Assembly (NCBI RefSeq): GCF_000737195.2
Contig: NZ_JALM01000048.1
Location: 1 to 51,565 of the forward strand
Length of the DNA stretch: 51,565 nt
Direction: 5' to 3'
Source: Sciscionella sediminilitoris
Lineage (GTDB): Bacteria > Actinomycetota > Actinomycetes > Mycobacteriales > Pseudonocardiaceae
Both the position numbers and the translations under genes were made by a program. Positions 6,967 to 14,383 of this stretch are shown piece after piece (position 1 is the first letter of the stretch; every line of letters starts with the position of its first letter). The notes beneath the pieces are model-generated. The model worked only from the letters and a program-made list of their open reading frames with translations. It did no database searches and was not told where the DNA came from.

Positions 6967-8517
6967 GTGAATAGCGAGAAGTGGACGGCCCGTACAGCGA
7001 CGCAGCTGCAAGAAGCGCTGAAGCTGAGCAATAGCAGGTTCGCCGAACACCTCAAGGTCGGTCTGCGCACGGTCAACGATTGGCACAAGAAGCCCCATAT
7101 AGTGCCCAATTCGAAAATCCAGGAAGCCCTGGACAACGCGCTCGAAGATGCCAAGCCCAGCGTTCGGGATGCGTTCACCAAGTCCACCGGGCAGACAGGG
7201 CCGGCAGGTGGTGCCGGCGCGACCGGGACAGGTCGCGCGCTCGATGCCGAGCTGGCGGATGTTCTGGAATGGCTCGACCGGGCGGTGCGCTGGCCGACCG
7301 GAACCGCGCGCGCTCGGGTCGCCGTGCGTCTGGCCGAGATCGATCCCCAAGCCCTTACCTACCGGGGACGACACCGCGCGCGAGTCGAACAGTCGGCGCT
7401 GGCATGGGCGCTGGCTCGCTTCTACGGCAACCCGCCGAACGGTTACGGTCGCTATGGCGCATGGTGCGGCGAACACCAAGCCGTGACATCCATTCTGACC
7501 AGCGCTCCATGGCTCGACCTTGCCGCGCCACTGCTCGGCGCGGCCGACCGGTTTGCCGCGTCGACCGGCTCCGGTCCGGACCTCATCATGGACGAGGCAG
7601 CCGCCGAACAAGCGGTAACACGGTTGGCCGGAGTGCTCGCCACCGATGTGCAACTGGTTGACATGCCGCTCTACCGGCTCGACCAGCACAACGTCCAACC
7701 GGGCACTCTGGCGGGCCGGTTCGGCATAGACCGGTTCGGGCACTACGCACTGACCATGGACCTTCTCGAAGCCGAGATCGTGGACGCGATCGCGGAAGGG
7801 CGCCGTACACAGCCCGGCTCGCTCCCTCTTCGAGACCGCTATCTACCCGAGCTCGCGAACGTGCTCGACACGACCAATCGGCTCTGCGTGGGCGGTGCCC
7901 TGGCCCTGTGCGCCATCGCACGCCCCGCGACACTGCTTCGACCGGCAGCCGACTACGTACTACTCATCCAGGAACGCTCGGGCCGAGTCCTCAACGCCGC
8001 ACGCCGCCTCGCAGTGATCCCGAAAGGCTTTCACCAGCCCCTGACCGATTACCGTTCCGATGCTCGTCTCGGTGCGACCCTGCTACGCGAGATGGAAGAA
8101 GAACTATTCGGCCGCGATGACATCGACAACACCGTCACGCAGGACCGGCATGCCGATCCCATGCATCCCTCGCGGCTGTCTGAACCCATGCGTTGGCTCA
8201 CCGAGTCCAGCGCGGTGCGACTCGAATGCACCGGGTTCGGGTACAACCTGATCAGCGGCAACTACGAGTTCCCCGGATTGATCATCATCGATGACGAGGA
8301 CTTCTGGAACCGATACGGCGGCCAGCTCGAAGCGAACTGGGAAGCATCCGGGCTCCGGCAGGTCTCCACTCTCGACCGCGACCACCTCACCGACCTGGCC
8401 AGTGATATAGCGTGGAGCAACGAAGGACTCTTCGCCTACCTGCAAGGCCTGCGCAGACTCGCGCAAATCGGCGGTGAACGAGTCGACATACCGGCGATCG
8501 AATGGGAGCTATGGTGA
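6967..8517 (+). CDS. HTH-Nudix fusion protein A
   Basis: About 516 aa from the GTG at 6967; a TTG at 6943 would add 8 residues and the start is uncertain. The N-terminus has a helix-turn-helix-like segment (KLSNSRFAEHLKVGLRTVND). The middle (about 100-330 in the longer numbering) is an uncharacterised, mostly helical region. The C-terminal part holds a Nudix-like region with PKGFHQPL followed by REMEEELF, close to the REUxEE core of the Nudix box, though the full Gx5Ex7 lead is not classical. Shared with the paralogue at 11231 are DPMHPSRLS, PMRWLTE, FW-RYGG-EANWEA and WSNEGLFA. A Nudix-motif protein, Pif, is the immunity factor of the AICE pSAM2, a possible functional precedent. The gene is translationally coupled to the cupin-like gene at 8511. 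Substrate unknown. Confidence 0.75.
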   Translation: MNSEKWTARTATQLQEALKLSNSRFAEHLKVGLRTVNDWHKKPHIVPNSKIQEALDNALEDAKPSVRDAFTKSTGQTGPAGGAGATGTGRALDAELADVLEWLDRAVRWPTGTARARVAVRLAEIDPQALTYRGRHRARVEQSALAWALARFYGNPPNGYGRYGAWCGEHQAVTSILTSAPWLDLAAPLLGAADRFAASTGSGPDLIMDEAAAEQAVTRLAGVLATDVQLVDMPLYRLDQHNVQPGTLAGRFGIDRFGHYALTMDLLEAEIVDAIAEGRRTQPGSLPLRDRYLPELANVLDTTNRLCVGGALALCAIARPATLLRPAADYVLLIQERSGRVLNAARRLAVIPKGFHQPLTDYRSDARLGATLLREMEEELFGRDDIDNTVTQDRHADPMHPSRLSEPMRWLTESSAVRLECTGFGYNLISGNYEFPGLIIIDDEDFWNRYGGQLEANWEASGLRQVSTLDRDHLTDLASDIAWSNEGLFAYLQGLRRLAQIGGERVDIPAIEWELW

Positions 8518-8879
8518 CCGGTGCCAACTGGCACAGCGGCAACGCCGCGAAGGATGGGCAGGATACGCGCGGCTGGATTCTCGGCCACTTCATCGACCCG
8601 GCCGAAGGCGTTCGCCACTCCACAGACGTAGAGGTCAAGTGGTTCAACCACCCTGCGGGCGACAAGCGCGCCGAGTGGACCACCGACGACCAGCGCACCA
8701 CCCTCCTCCTGCTCATCTCCGGCCACTTCCGCCTCGACCTCACCACCCAAAGCGTCACCCTCACCGAACAAGGCGACTACGTACTGTGGGGACCGGGCAT
8801 CGACCACTCCTGGGAAGCCCTCGAAGACACCACCATCATGACGGTCCGATGGCCATCCGGTGAACGCAGCCCAGCGTGA
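8511..8879 (+). CDS. Cupin-like small protein coupled to HTH-Nudix A
   Basis: 122 aa from the ATG at 8511, overlapping the end of the Nudix gene (an in-frame ATG at 8502 is an alternative). The sequence is rich in predicted beta strands, with GDYVLWGPGIDHSWEALED near the C-terminus, like the second half of a cupin metal-binding barrel. Tryptophans and acidic residues are abundant (KRAEWTTDDQRTTLLLLISG). Homologues are, from memory, common in actinobacteria, where they are sometimes mislabelled signal peptidase I; no signal-peptidase dyad or membrane anchor is present. The overlap implies that its product works with the Nudix protein, perhaps in small-molecule sensing or conversion. It is followed by a strong terminator. 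Confidence 0.7.
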   Translation: MVTGANWHSGNAAKDGQDTRGWILGHFIDPAEGVRHSTDVEVKWFNHPAGDKRAEWTTDDQRTTLLLLISGHFRLDLTTQSVTLTEQGDYVLWGPGIDHSWEALEDTTIMTVRWPSGERSPA

Positions 8880-8908
8880 AGGCTCACTAAGCTCACCTGT
8901 CGATTGAG

Positions 8909-8945
8909 GCATCTGGCTCGGGGGCCCCGAGCCAGATGCTTCTTC
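8909..8945 (+). terminator. Strong hairpin after the HTH-Nudix A/cupin operon
   Basis: GCATCTGGCTCGGGG and CCCCGAGCCAGATGC are perfect 15-bp complementary arms at 8909-8923 and 8925-8939 with a single base between them, followed by TTCTTC. This is the clearest intrinsic terminator-like structure in the window and would close the operon ending at 8879. Confidence 0.8.
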
Positions 8946-9076
8946 ACTTGGCTACAGATAGCTATCGGCGCTGCGACGTCTGAGCGTGTGAGTTGCGGCA
9001 TATCTGCCTCGCCCCGAAACTGTCAGAGAGGCGCTTCATAATAAGCACAGAGCATCATGCACGAGGAGGTGAAAGC

Positions 9077-9256
9077 ATGACAGGAGCGTCCGAGCAGGAG
9101 GATCAGCCAGCGCTCCCGATGCCTGGATCGGGGAGCAAGGACGACTGGGAACACAAACGAAAGGTAGCGATCGCAGCATGGGAGATGGGGAAGGCAAAGA
9201 CGCAGCCGCACCCACGCCGTTCGACCCCCGAGTCGAAGAAGGGGAACCGTCGATAG
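9077..9256 (+). CDS. Small charged hypothetical protein
   Basis: 59 aa from the ATG at 9077, chosen for the excellent ribosome-binding site GAGGAGGTG about 7 nt upstream; the frame upstream of it is non-coding in look. The product is hydrophilic: an acidic N-terminus (TGASEQEDQ), a short amphipathic segment (DDWEHKRKVAIAAWEMGKAK) and a basic tail. It overlaps the next gene by 79 nt in another frame, so the two are probably co-expressed. No family recognised. Confidence 0.6.
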   Translation: MTGASEQEDQPALPMPGSGSKDDWEHKRKVAIAAWEMGKAKTQPHPRRSTPESKKGNRR

Positions 9257-10095
9257 TCAAGGGCTTCAGGTATACGCCACTGTTTGAAGCACAACACGAG
9301 GATCGTTACCAACGTCGAAGCCTAATCCGGCAGTACGAAGATGTTCACCACTGTCGTCTAGTGGTGATGATCGACGAGATCACCCTGGAGAGCGTGACCT
9401 ACTTTGCGGAGTTGCTGCACGACGTTGAAGAGTCACAAGACCTACATCTCATGTTGTGTTCACCTGGCGGTGACGGAGAAACTGCAGTTCGGTTAGGCCG
9501 TATGGCGCAAGCTGCGTGCCGCGATTTCACCGTAGTCGTTCCTGAAGACGCCAAGAGCGCAGCCACGATCATGGCCCTGGCTGCCCATCGAATCGTGATG
9601 GGACCAAGCTCGGATTTGGGCCCGATCGACCCTCAGGTATCGGTACGGGGGAGAGGATTTGTAGGCGCTAAGGATCTTGTTCAGGCTGTGGAGGAGGCAC
9701 TGGATGACGTGTCACGACGATCCGACACCTATCCCCTTCATGCCGCGCTGCTAGGCGGCATTGACTCGACTGCCGTCCAGTACGCGCGGTCCGCGCTTGC
9801 ACGTACTGGGGAGATGGCCCGACAAGCGATCGAAGGCAACCCAGACCGTACACCGGAGCAAGTGAACGAGTTAGTTGAGCAGATCAAAAGTCTTCTCATT
9901 GACGGCCCCCGTTCTCATACCGCTGTCATTGGAGCAGCCGAAGCAGAGCGCTGTGGTCTTCCTGTCCAGTCTTTGCTTCCACATGACCCATATTGGCGAC
10001 AGATTTGGGCTATCTGGACACGTTACTTTGCGCTGGGGCCGGTTCGAGTATATGAGAGTGGCCTGGCCTCCCAGGTACATCGCCTCAAAGAATGA
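9178..10095 (+). CDS. Serine dehydrogenase proteinase-like protein (SDH_sah, ClpP/crotonase fold)
   Basis: 305 aa. It resembles the SDH_sah branch of the ClpP/SppA superfamily: VVMIDEITLES, then LMLCSPGGDGETA (oxyanion-type Gly loop, about residues 91-102). Next comes AKSAATIMALAAH with Ser127 as candidate nucleophile, and GPSSDLGPIDPQ, the conserved family signature. No signal peptide or membrane helix is visible, so a cytoplasmic enzyme is expected. The only in-frame start is the ATG at 9178, 79 nt inside the preceding small gene, with a weak ribosome-binding site, which suggests translational coupling. GC content is visibly lower than the flanks, indicating a recent foreign origin. Proteases of this fold occur in defence and stress islands, but no such role is shown here. 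Confidence 0.82.
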   Translation: MGDGEGKDAAAPTPFDPRVEEGEPSIVKGFRYTPLFEAQHEDRYQRRSLIRQYEDVHHCRLVVMIDEITLESVTYFAELLHDVEESQDLHLMLCSPGGDGETAVRLGRMAQAACRDFTVVVPEDAKSAATIMALAAHRIVMGPSSDLGPIDPQVSVRGRGFVGAKDLVQAVEEALDDVSRRSDTYPLHAALLGGIDSTAVQYARSALARTGEMARQAIEGNPDRTPEQVNELVEQIKSLLIDGPRSHTAVIGAAEAERCGLPVQSLLPHDPYWRQIWAIWTRYFALGPVRVYESGLASQVHRLKE

Positions 10096-10138
10096 CTTAC
10101 GGCACTTTTCTCTCCCGGTGCATGGGGGCTCAAATAGT

Positions 10139-10945
10139 TCAATGGACGGCGAGCGCGGTGCCAAGGACTTGAGCTAATAAGCGAATGAACGCCTCGTCTT
10201 GATCGGCTAGGTCCCCTTTCTCAGGTGCATCCACGGTGAGCATTCCACTCGCTGCCTCACCTGATGAAACTGCGCAGGCTATGTAGGTCTGATATGGACG
10301 CGCGTCTCTATGAGCAAGCGCATCGAGGCTCGGAACCGCAGGCTGAAACTCCGAGCTCAGTTGGTCGATGATATTCGCGAACACGTGTGACCCATCGTCG
10401 GTAGTTTCATCGAAGACAGTGACGGGACCGCGATCACGACCAGAGTAAATACCATGACAGATGAGACGACGAGGGGGGCCATGCTCCAATTCGAAGTAGC
10501 ACGCACGAGTTCGTTCCTGCCCCAAATGCCTTGCAGCGAGGTCGACCACCGCTTGCGTAAGCCGGTTTTGCGCCGCTTTGCGATCGGACGCTCGCTTCGC
10601 GCTGATTACTCGGTCGAGGAGTTCACTTAATGGCAGCAGTACGTCGTGCAGACCTGTTCGGTACCGTGCTACCTGTTCGTCCGCGACCTGCATGGCTGCC
10701 TGCCGATGGATCGTTTCCTTCCTTGCTGTCCGGGCCGGGAACACTAAGGCCAGCACGGTTGCGAGGGCTCCTATACCGAGCAGCGTCCAGTGTGCCCAGC
10801 CCGGAAGCCGCTCACTGAGCTCCACTTGAACCACATAAGCCGCAGCAGCAAAACCGCCCGCGACTAGCGGTCCCACCCACCAACGCAGGAGATACAGTCC
10901 GCGAAACACAAGCACTGACCGTACTGGATAGGTCCCGACGCGCAT
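10139..10945 (-). CDS. Membrane-anchored GAF-domain protein
   Basis: 268 aa. Two N-terminal membrane helices (about residues 20-40 and 50-68) are followed by a helical linker with a coiled-coil look (about 75-125). A C-terminal GAF-like domain (about 130-265) contains ACYFELEHGPPRRLICHG, then TYIACAVSSGEAASGMLTVD and LAQVLGTALAV, typical GAF strand and helix patterns. No kinase, cyclase or effector domain is attached. It is convergent with the SDH-like gene, ending 43 bp from it, so it is likely part of the same accessory island without sharing a transcript. Role unknown; a membrane sensor is the obvious reading. Confidence 0.72.
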   Translation of the reverse strand: MRVGTYPVRSVLVFRGLYLLRWWVGPLVAGGFAAAAYVVQVELSERLPGWAHWTLLGIGALATVLALVFPARTARKETIHRQAAMQVADEQVARYRTGLHDVLLPLSELLDRVISAKRASDRKAAQNRLTQAVVDLAARHLGQERTRACYFELEHGPPRRLICHGIYSGRDRGPVTVFDETTDDGSHVFANIIDQLSSEFQPAVPSLDALAHRDARPYQTYIACAVSSGEAASGMLTVDAPEKGDLADQDEAFIRLLAQVLGTALAVH

Positions 10946-10981
10946 CCGACATACGGAGTATCCGGCGAGTCAAATAGGTGA

Positions 10982-11010
10982 GTGACCGAGAGGCTTGATG
11001 GGCCTACACT
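10982..11010 (+). promoter_or_regulatory. Promoter candidate for the small gene at 11047
   Basis: GTGACC (10982-10987) and TACACT (11005-11010) are spaced by 17 bp in the 92-bp gap between divergent genes. The -10 fits TAnnnT; the -35 is a one-mismatch TTGACC. The predicted start of transcription is about 11017. Confidence 0.45.
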
Positions 11011-11046
11011 GGTTAAGAGCACGAGTCGGGGAGATGGGTGAGGCAC

Positions 11047-11253
11047 ATGACCGAGCGTTACCAACTACACAAGGTTCCCAGCGCCGACCCAGATGTTGCG
11101 AAAGCCGTGGATGAACTGCTCGATGACCCAGATGCTTACTTCTCGGAGCGTCGTACCTCACGTATGCGCGAGGCACACGAAGAAGTAGAAGCTGCCGTGG
11201 TGCGCCACATGGCGAGCAAACACCGCCGTTTTACGAAGCGCCGTGCGGATTGA
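11047..11253 (+). CDS. Small charged helical hypothetical protein
   Basis: 68 aa from the ATG at 11047; a GTG at 11038 is equally possible, with GGGGAG lying 4 nt before it and 13 nt before the ATG. The product is rich in Asp/Glu at the N-terminal half (DPDVAKAVDELLDDPDAYF) and Lys/Arg at the C-terminal end, and is probably all helical. It ends inside the 3' end of the convergent HTH-Nudix B gene (22-bp overlap). No family recognised; size and charge would suit an antitoxin or DNA-binding partner, but there is no direct evidence. Confidence 0.55.
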   Translation: MTERYQLHKVPSADPDVAKAVDELLDDPDAYFSERRTSRMREAHEEVEAAVVRHMASKHRRFTKRRAD

Positions 11254-12763
11254 GCTCAGGTTCGGCAGCAGCCGTGTTCTCCGATTGGCCGCTGGTACGG
11301 ATACCAAGCTCGTTGTCAACTGGCGATCGGCGTGATCTTGGCGTCTCGCGCACACAGGTTCTGTTTCTGCCACTGAGATGTTGAACGCCTTGCAGCAGGG
11401 CGAAAAGCCCTTCGTTGCTCCATGACTCGTCCGCGACCAGCTCGGCGAGGGCGGCGCGGTTACAGGTCGAATGGAGCTGGAGGCCGTCGGCTTCCCAGTT
11501 GGCTTCGATGGCCCCGCCGTATCGGGTCCAGAACGTCGGATCGTCAACCACGGCGAGGGTGGCGAACTCATAGTTGCCGCTGACGAGGTTGATGCCGACG
11601 CCTGTGTGTTCGATGCGCAGGGCGTCATGTTCGGTCAGCCACCGCATGGGGGCGGAGAGGCGGGACGGGTGCATGGGGTCGGCCGCGCGGGTTTCGCCGA
11701 GTGTGTTGTCCACGTCGGTGCGTGCGAACAGTTCTTCTTCGAGCTCGCGGCGTACCGTCTCTTCGATCGCGACGTCTGCCCGCGGATCGGTCATCGGCTG
11801 ATGGAAACCTTTCGGGACCACCGCAAGCTTTCCGGTCGCGTTGAGCACACGTCCGGAACGCTTCTGGACAACAAGGGCATAGTCGGGCTCGGGGCGGCGC
11901 GCATCGGCGGGGCGGGCGAACGCGCACAAGGTGGCCACACCGCCTGCGCACAGACGCCCGGGCAGATCGAACACACTTGCCAGGTCTGGTAGCCAACGGT
12001 CGCGTAGTGGCATCTTTCCGTTGCGTGCCAGGGAATCCGCGAGCTCAGCCTCAAGCAGATCACTGGTAACGGCGTATTCAGCGAAGCGGGCGGGGCCGAA
12101 CACCGCTTCATCCTCGATCCCGAGTAGGCGGTAGATCTGTGCATCGGTGAACCGGATGTCGAGCACAAGCCCCTCGGCCAGCCGTTCAACGGCCGCGCGT
12201 GCCGCCGTGCCATCCAGCGAGACACGGCGAGCATCGCCTGTCGCCTCGTACTGCGCCGTGGTTGGCGCTCCATTGAGCCATTCCGGTCGCGTCGCGATCG
12301 TGGTCACGATATTCTTTCCACCGAAACTGGCCCGGTAGAGCGCGTCGGCACCATAGTACTCGGCGAGTATCCGCACCACGGCCTCGCGACTGGTTCCCGT
12401 TCGATGTGCGCTGCGTTCGTACACCGTGGTCACGTCCAGCCGCGACCATCGATCCGCGACCTTTCCCCGCGCCGTACCAGCTTTCCACCCAGTTTGGGTA
12501 TCGATCCACGCGCACACCGACGCCACGCCGGACAGTGGTCCCTCATCACGACGTGGCGCAGCAAGCAAGTCTTGTAACCGCTCGTGCGAGACCCCGAGCG
12601 AGTGAGCGAGTTTCGGCCACAGGTACGCCACTGGCGTGGTTTCCCCCGCCTCCCACCGGATCACCGTCGAACGGTCGATGTGCAGCATTCCGGCAAGGCT
12701 TTCCTGGGTATGCCCAGCGGCCTTGCGGGCCGTGGCGAACGCGCGCCGATGTGCGACAGCCAT
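11231..12763 (-). CDS. HTH-Nudix fusion protein B (paralogue of A)
   Basis: 510 aa. The N-terminus is a clear XRE helix-turn-helix (residues about 8-66; HTQESLAGMLHIDRSTVIRW). A long helical middle region follows. The C-terminal Nudix-like region has KLAVVPKGFHQPM and RRELEEELF (about residues 312-346), then DPMHPSRLSAPMRWLTEH, SGNYEF, FWTRYGGAIEANWEADGL and SWSNEGLFALLQG, all shared with protein A. The last ~45 residues are a divergent hydrophilic tail. There is no ribosome-binding site before the ATG, but TACCGT (TAnnnT) sits at -12 to -7, as in leaderless actinobacterial transcripts. The two paralogues differ in HTH type, so they probably regulate different targets while sharing a ligand domain. 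Confidence 0.78.
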   Translation of the reverse strand: MAVAHRRAFATARKAAGHTQESLAGMLHIDRSTVIRWEAGETTPVAYLWPKLAHSLGVSHERLQDLLAAPRRDEGPLSGVASVCAWIDTQTGWKAGTARGKVADRWSRLDVTTVYERSAHRTGTSREAVVRILAEYYGADALYRASFGGKNIVTTIATRPEWLNGAPTTAQYEATGDARRVSLDGTAARAAVERLAEGLVLDIRFTDAQIYRLLGIEDEAVFGPARFAEYAVTSDLLEAELADSLARNGKMPLRDRWLPDLASVFDLPGRLCAGGVATLCAFARPADARRPEPDYALVVQKRSGRVLNATGKLAVVPKGFHQPMTDPRADVAIEETVRRELEEELFARTDVDNTLGETRAADPMHPSRLSAPMRWLTEHDALRIEHTGVGINLVSGNYEFATLAVVDDPTFWTRYGGAIEANWEADGLQLHSTCNRAALAELVADESWSNEGLFALLQGVQHLSGRNRTCVRETPRSRRSPVDNELGIRTSGQSENTAAAEPELNPHGAS

Positions 12764-12940
12764 TACTAGACGGTACCAGGTTTCCCCAGTTCAAACCCTT
12801 TAGTGCGACATTTCTGCCGGGAAATTTCGACCTTTTCGCCCTGGGCTGACCATTGCCGGACAGGTCCAATGGACCTCGACACCCCGGTACCGGAGCGGCG
12901 ACCGCTTGATTCACGGTGACCGGGGACCCGCAAGCCCCCG

Positions 12941-12984
12941 GCGGGAACGGGATGTGTCCACGTCCCTACCCTCCCCGTTCCCGC
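12941..12984. promoter_or_regulatory. Inverted repeat in the 254-bp gap upstream of the small-gene operon
   Basis: GCGGGAACGGG (12941-12951) and CCCGTTCCCGC (12974-12984) are perfect 11-bp inverted arms separated by 22 nt. They lie 33 bp before the gene at 13018, in the divergent gap 12764-13017. The structure could be an attenuator-like hairpin in the leader or a dimer operator. Otherwise this gap shows no ORF. Confidence 0.45.
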
Positions 12985-13017
12985 TGGGTTCCACCCCTTG
13001 GCAAGGAAACCTCTGTG

Positions 13018-13287
13018 ATGAATCCGTATGACACCTATGTCATGTTTGTTCGCCTGCGGCAAGGCGTTGTCGGTGAACGTGAACGTGTCGTGCACGTCGT
13101 CCCGGCCCCCGACGCGGCCATACCCGAAAGCGACACCCTCACGGCCTATTGCGGTGCAGAGCTCGCCCGCGCGGATGTCGACTACCTGGACAGCGCGAAC
13201 AAGAGTTTCCCGTGTTTCGCGTGCCTGGTCGCCGTGCCGCTGCCGGTCGCGCCGAACCTCCCGCCGCCACCACCGGCTGGAGTCTGA
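13018..13287 (+). CDS. Small Cys-containing hypothetical protein
   Basis: 89 aa from the ATG at 13018, with AAGGAAA about 8 nt upstream; the longer frame upstream runs through the inverted repeat and is not convincing. A beta-rich N-terminus (YDTYVMFVRLRQGVVGERER) is followed by LTAYCGAEL and KSFPCFACLVAV. The three cysteines could bind a metal with one other ligand. The C-terminus is Pro-rich. It is the first of three closely packed small genes. Similar short proteins occur, from memory, in Pseudonocardiales elements, without a known function. Confidence 0.62.
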   Translation: MNPYDTYVMFVRLRQGVVGERERVVHVVPAPDAAIPESDTLTAYCGAELARADVDYLDSANKSFPCFACLVAVPLPVAPNLPPPPPAGV

Positions 13288-13288
13288 C

Positions 13289-13528
13289 ATGACCGGACGC
13301 CACACACTCCATGGCGGACGACACCGGCCACGGACCGGCGCGGCCACGGTGCGCGCGATCACCAGCCGCGCGCCGATCAAGGGGGACTGGTTCGACCCCG
13401 CCGTGCGCGAAGCCGTGAACCGTGCCGCACGCGCGCAAGGTGTCTGCGAACCGTTCCGGCTCCGCCGTCACGAACGAGACTCCGAACAAACCGCCCCGCA
13501 ACCGGACAGCACCTATGTCGCCCGATGA
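13289..13528 (+). CDS. Small basic hypothetical protein
   Basis: 79 aa from the ATG at 13289, two bases after the previous stop. The product is very basic, with many Arg and His in the first 30 residues (GRHTLHGGRHRPRTGAATVR), then a short helical segment (DWFDPAVREAVNRAARAQG). It could bind nucleic acid. Its 3' end overlaps the next gene by 14 nt, and the packing of the three frames is the main evidence that it is a gene. Confidence 0.5.
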   Translation: MTGRHTLHGGRHRPRTGAATVRAITSRAPIKGDWFDPAVREAVNRAARAQGVCEPFRLRRHERDSEQTAPQPDSTYVAR

Positions 13529-13802
13529 TCAGCACCCCGAGTTCGGGCCGGAACACGCGGACAGCACCCGGTACAACCCCGAACGACTACCCGAGTCCGT
13601 GCGCAAGATCTACAAGCGCTTCCGCGCCCCGTGCTCATTCTGCGGCACCTACGCCGAATACCGGCACCTGATGATCTCGGCAGGCGATCACGAGACCTAC
13701 ATGTGCGACCAGTGCGTCACCGAAGCCGCACACCTGATCGCCGGGCATCACGCGGCACCACAGGGCACAGTGATTGAGCTCGGACGCGGGGAAACCCGCT
13801 GA
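13515..13802 (+). CDS. Small protein with ClpX-type C4 zinc finger
   Basis: 95 aa from the ATG at 13515. Cysteines occur as PCSFCGTYAEYRHLM and YMCDQCVTEAA, i.e. C-x2-C ... C-x2-C, with the spacing and flanking residues of the ClpX N-terminal zinc-binding domain (which reads CSFCGK ... ICDECV). In ClpX this module dimerises and captures substrates or adaptors; a stand-alone version could act as an adaptor or simply as a zinc-ribbon protein. It starts within the previous gene and ends flush against the convergent gene at 13803. The family resemblance is clear in the motif, but the function is open. Confidence 0.7.
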   Translation: MSPDDQHPEFGPEHADSTRYNPERLPESVRKIYKRFRAPCSFCGTYAEYRHLMISAGDHETYMCDQCVTEAAHLIAGHHAAPQGTVIELGRGETR

Positions 13803-14180
13803 TCACTGGTCCGGCTGTGGTTTGTCGTCACGCTGCGGGTCGGTGAACGTGTAGCGCACATCGGGCCGGTAGTAGCGCTGCGCAGATTCCTGAAGTTCGC
13901 GGCTGCGGGAGAACTCGCCACGCCGTGTGGCGCGGGCGGCTTCGGCCATCAACGCCATGCTCGTCGTGTGATCCGTACACGCCTGACTGCCATCCGAGGC
14001 GGCAAGGTGACTATCGGCCATCGAATCGAACAATTCGGCCAAATCGGCATTCAGGGCTTGGGACTGGCGCGCCAGGTCCATGATTTCGTGCCGTTGCTCG
14101 GGCGGGAGGTTCTTCACGAACTCGGGCACGCCCTGCTCATCGAACTGCCAATCCTCGGCAGAGTCAGCCACGTCAGACAC
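13803..14180 (-). CDS. Acidic helical hypothetical protein
   Basis: 125 aa. Soluble and mainly helical, with an acidic N-terminus (DVADSAEDWQFDEQGVPEFV), a LPPEQRHEIMDLARQSQALN helix and an Asp/Pro-rich end. No signal peptide or membrane segment. It is divergent from the type VII-related operon at 14384 across a 203-bp gap that contains a 7-bp inverted repeat, and it abuts the convergent zinc-finger gene. I do not recognise the family. Confidence 0.6.
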   Translation of the reverse strand: MSDVADSAEDWQFDEQGVPEFVKNLPPEQRHEIMDLARQSQALNADLAELFDSMADSHLAASDGSQACTDHTTSMALMAEAARATRRGEFSRSRELQESAQRYYRPDVRYTFTDPQRDDKPQPDQ

Positions 14181-14240
14181 CCTCTCCCCGGAATCGTGGG
14201 TGCCGCGACAATACCGAGATTCGGCAGGTCAGCGCCATAC

Positions 14241-14270
14241 TCACTCATCGCGGTTAGACCATGTGAGTGA
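14241..14270. promoter_or_regulatory. Inverted repeat in the divergent gap before the type VII-related operon
   Basis: TCACTCA (14241-14247) and TGAGTGA (14264-14270) are perfect inverted arms spaced by 16 nt, in the 203-bp gap between the genes at 14180 (minus) and 14384 (plus). A dimeric regulator site is plausible. No other ORF or hairpin stands out in this gap. Confidence 0.4.
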
Positions 14271-14383
14271 TGCTCGCCTGGCTGGGAACCGGGTGTCGGT
14301 GGAGTTGCGTCATACCGCGCACATGGTGGCGTCGCACGGCTACGATGGGCTGCGGGTTCGACATGACGTGAAGGGGAGCGCCG

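Noticed and set aside
8511-8879. Signal peptidase I label for the small protein
   Set aside because: No membrane anchor and no Ser-Lys dyad; the pattern is cupin-like, so the label seems to be a propagated mis-annotation.
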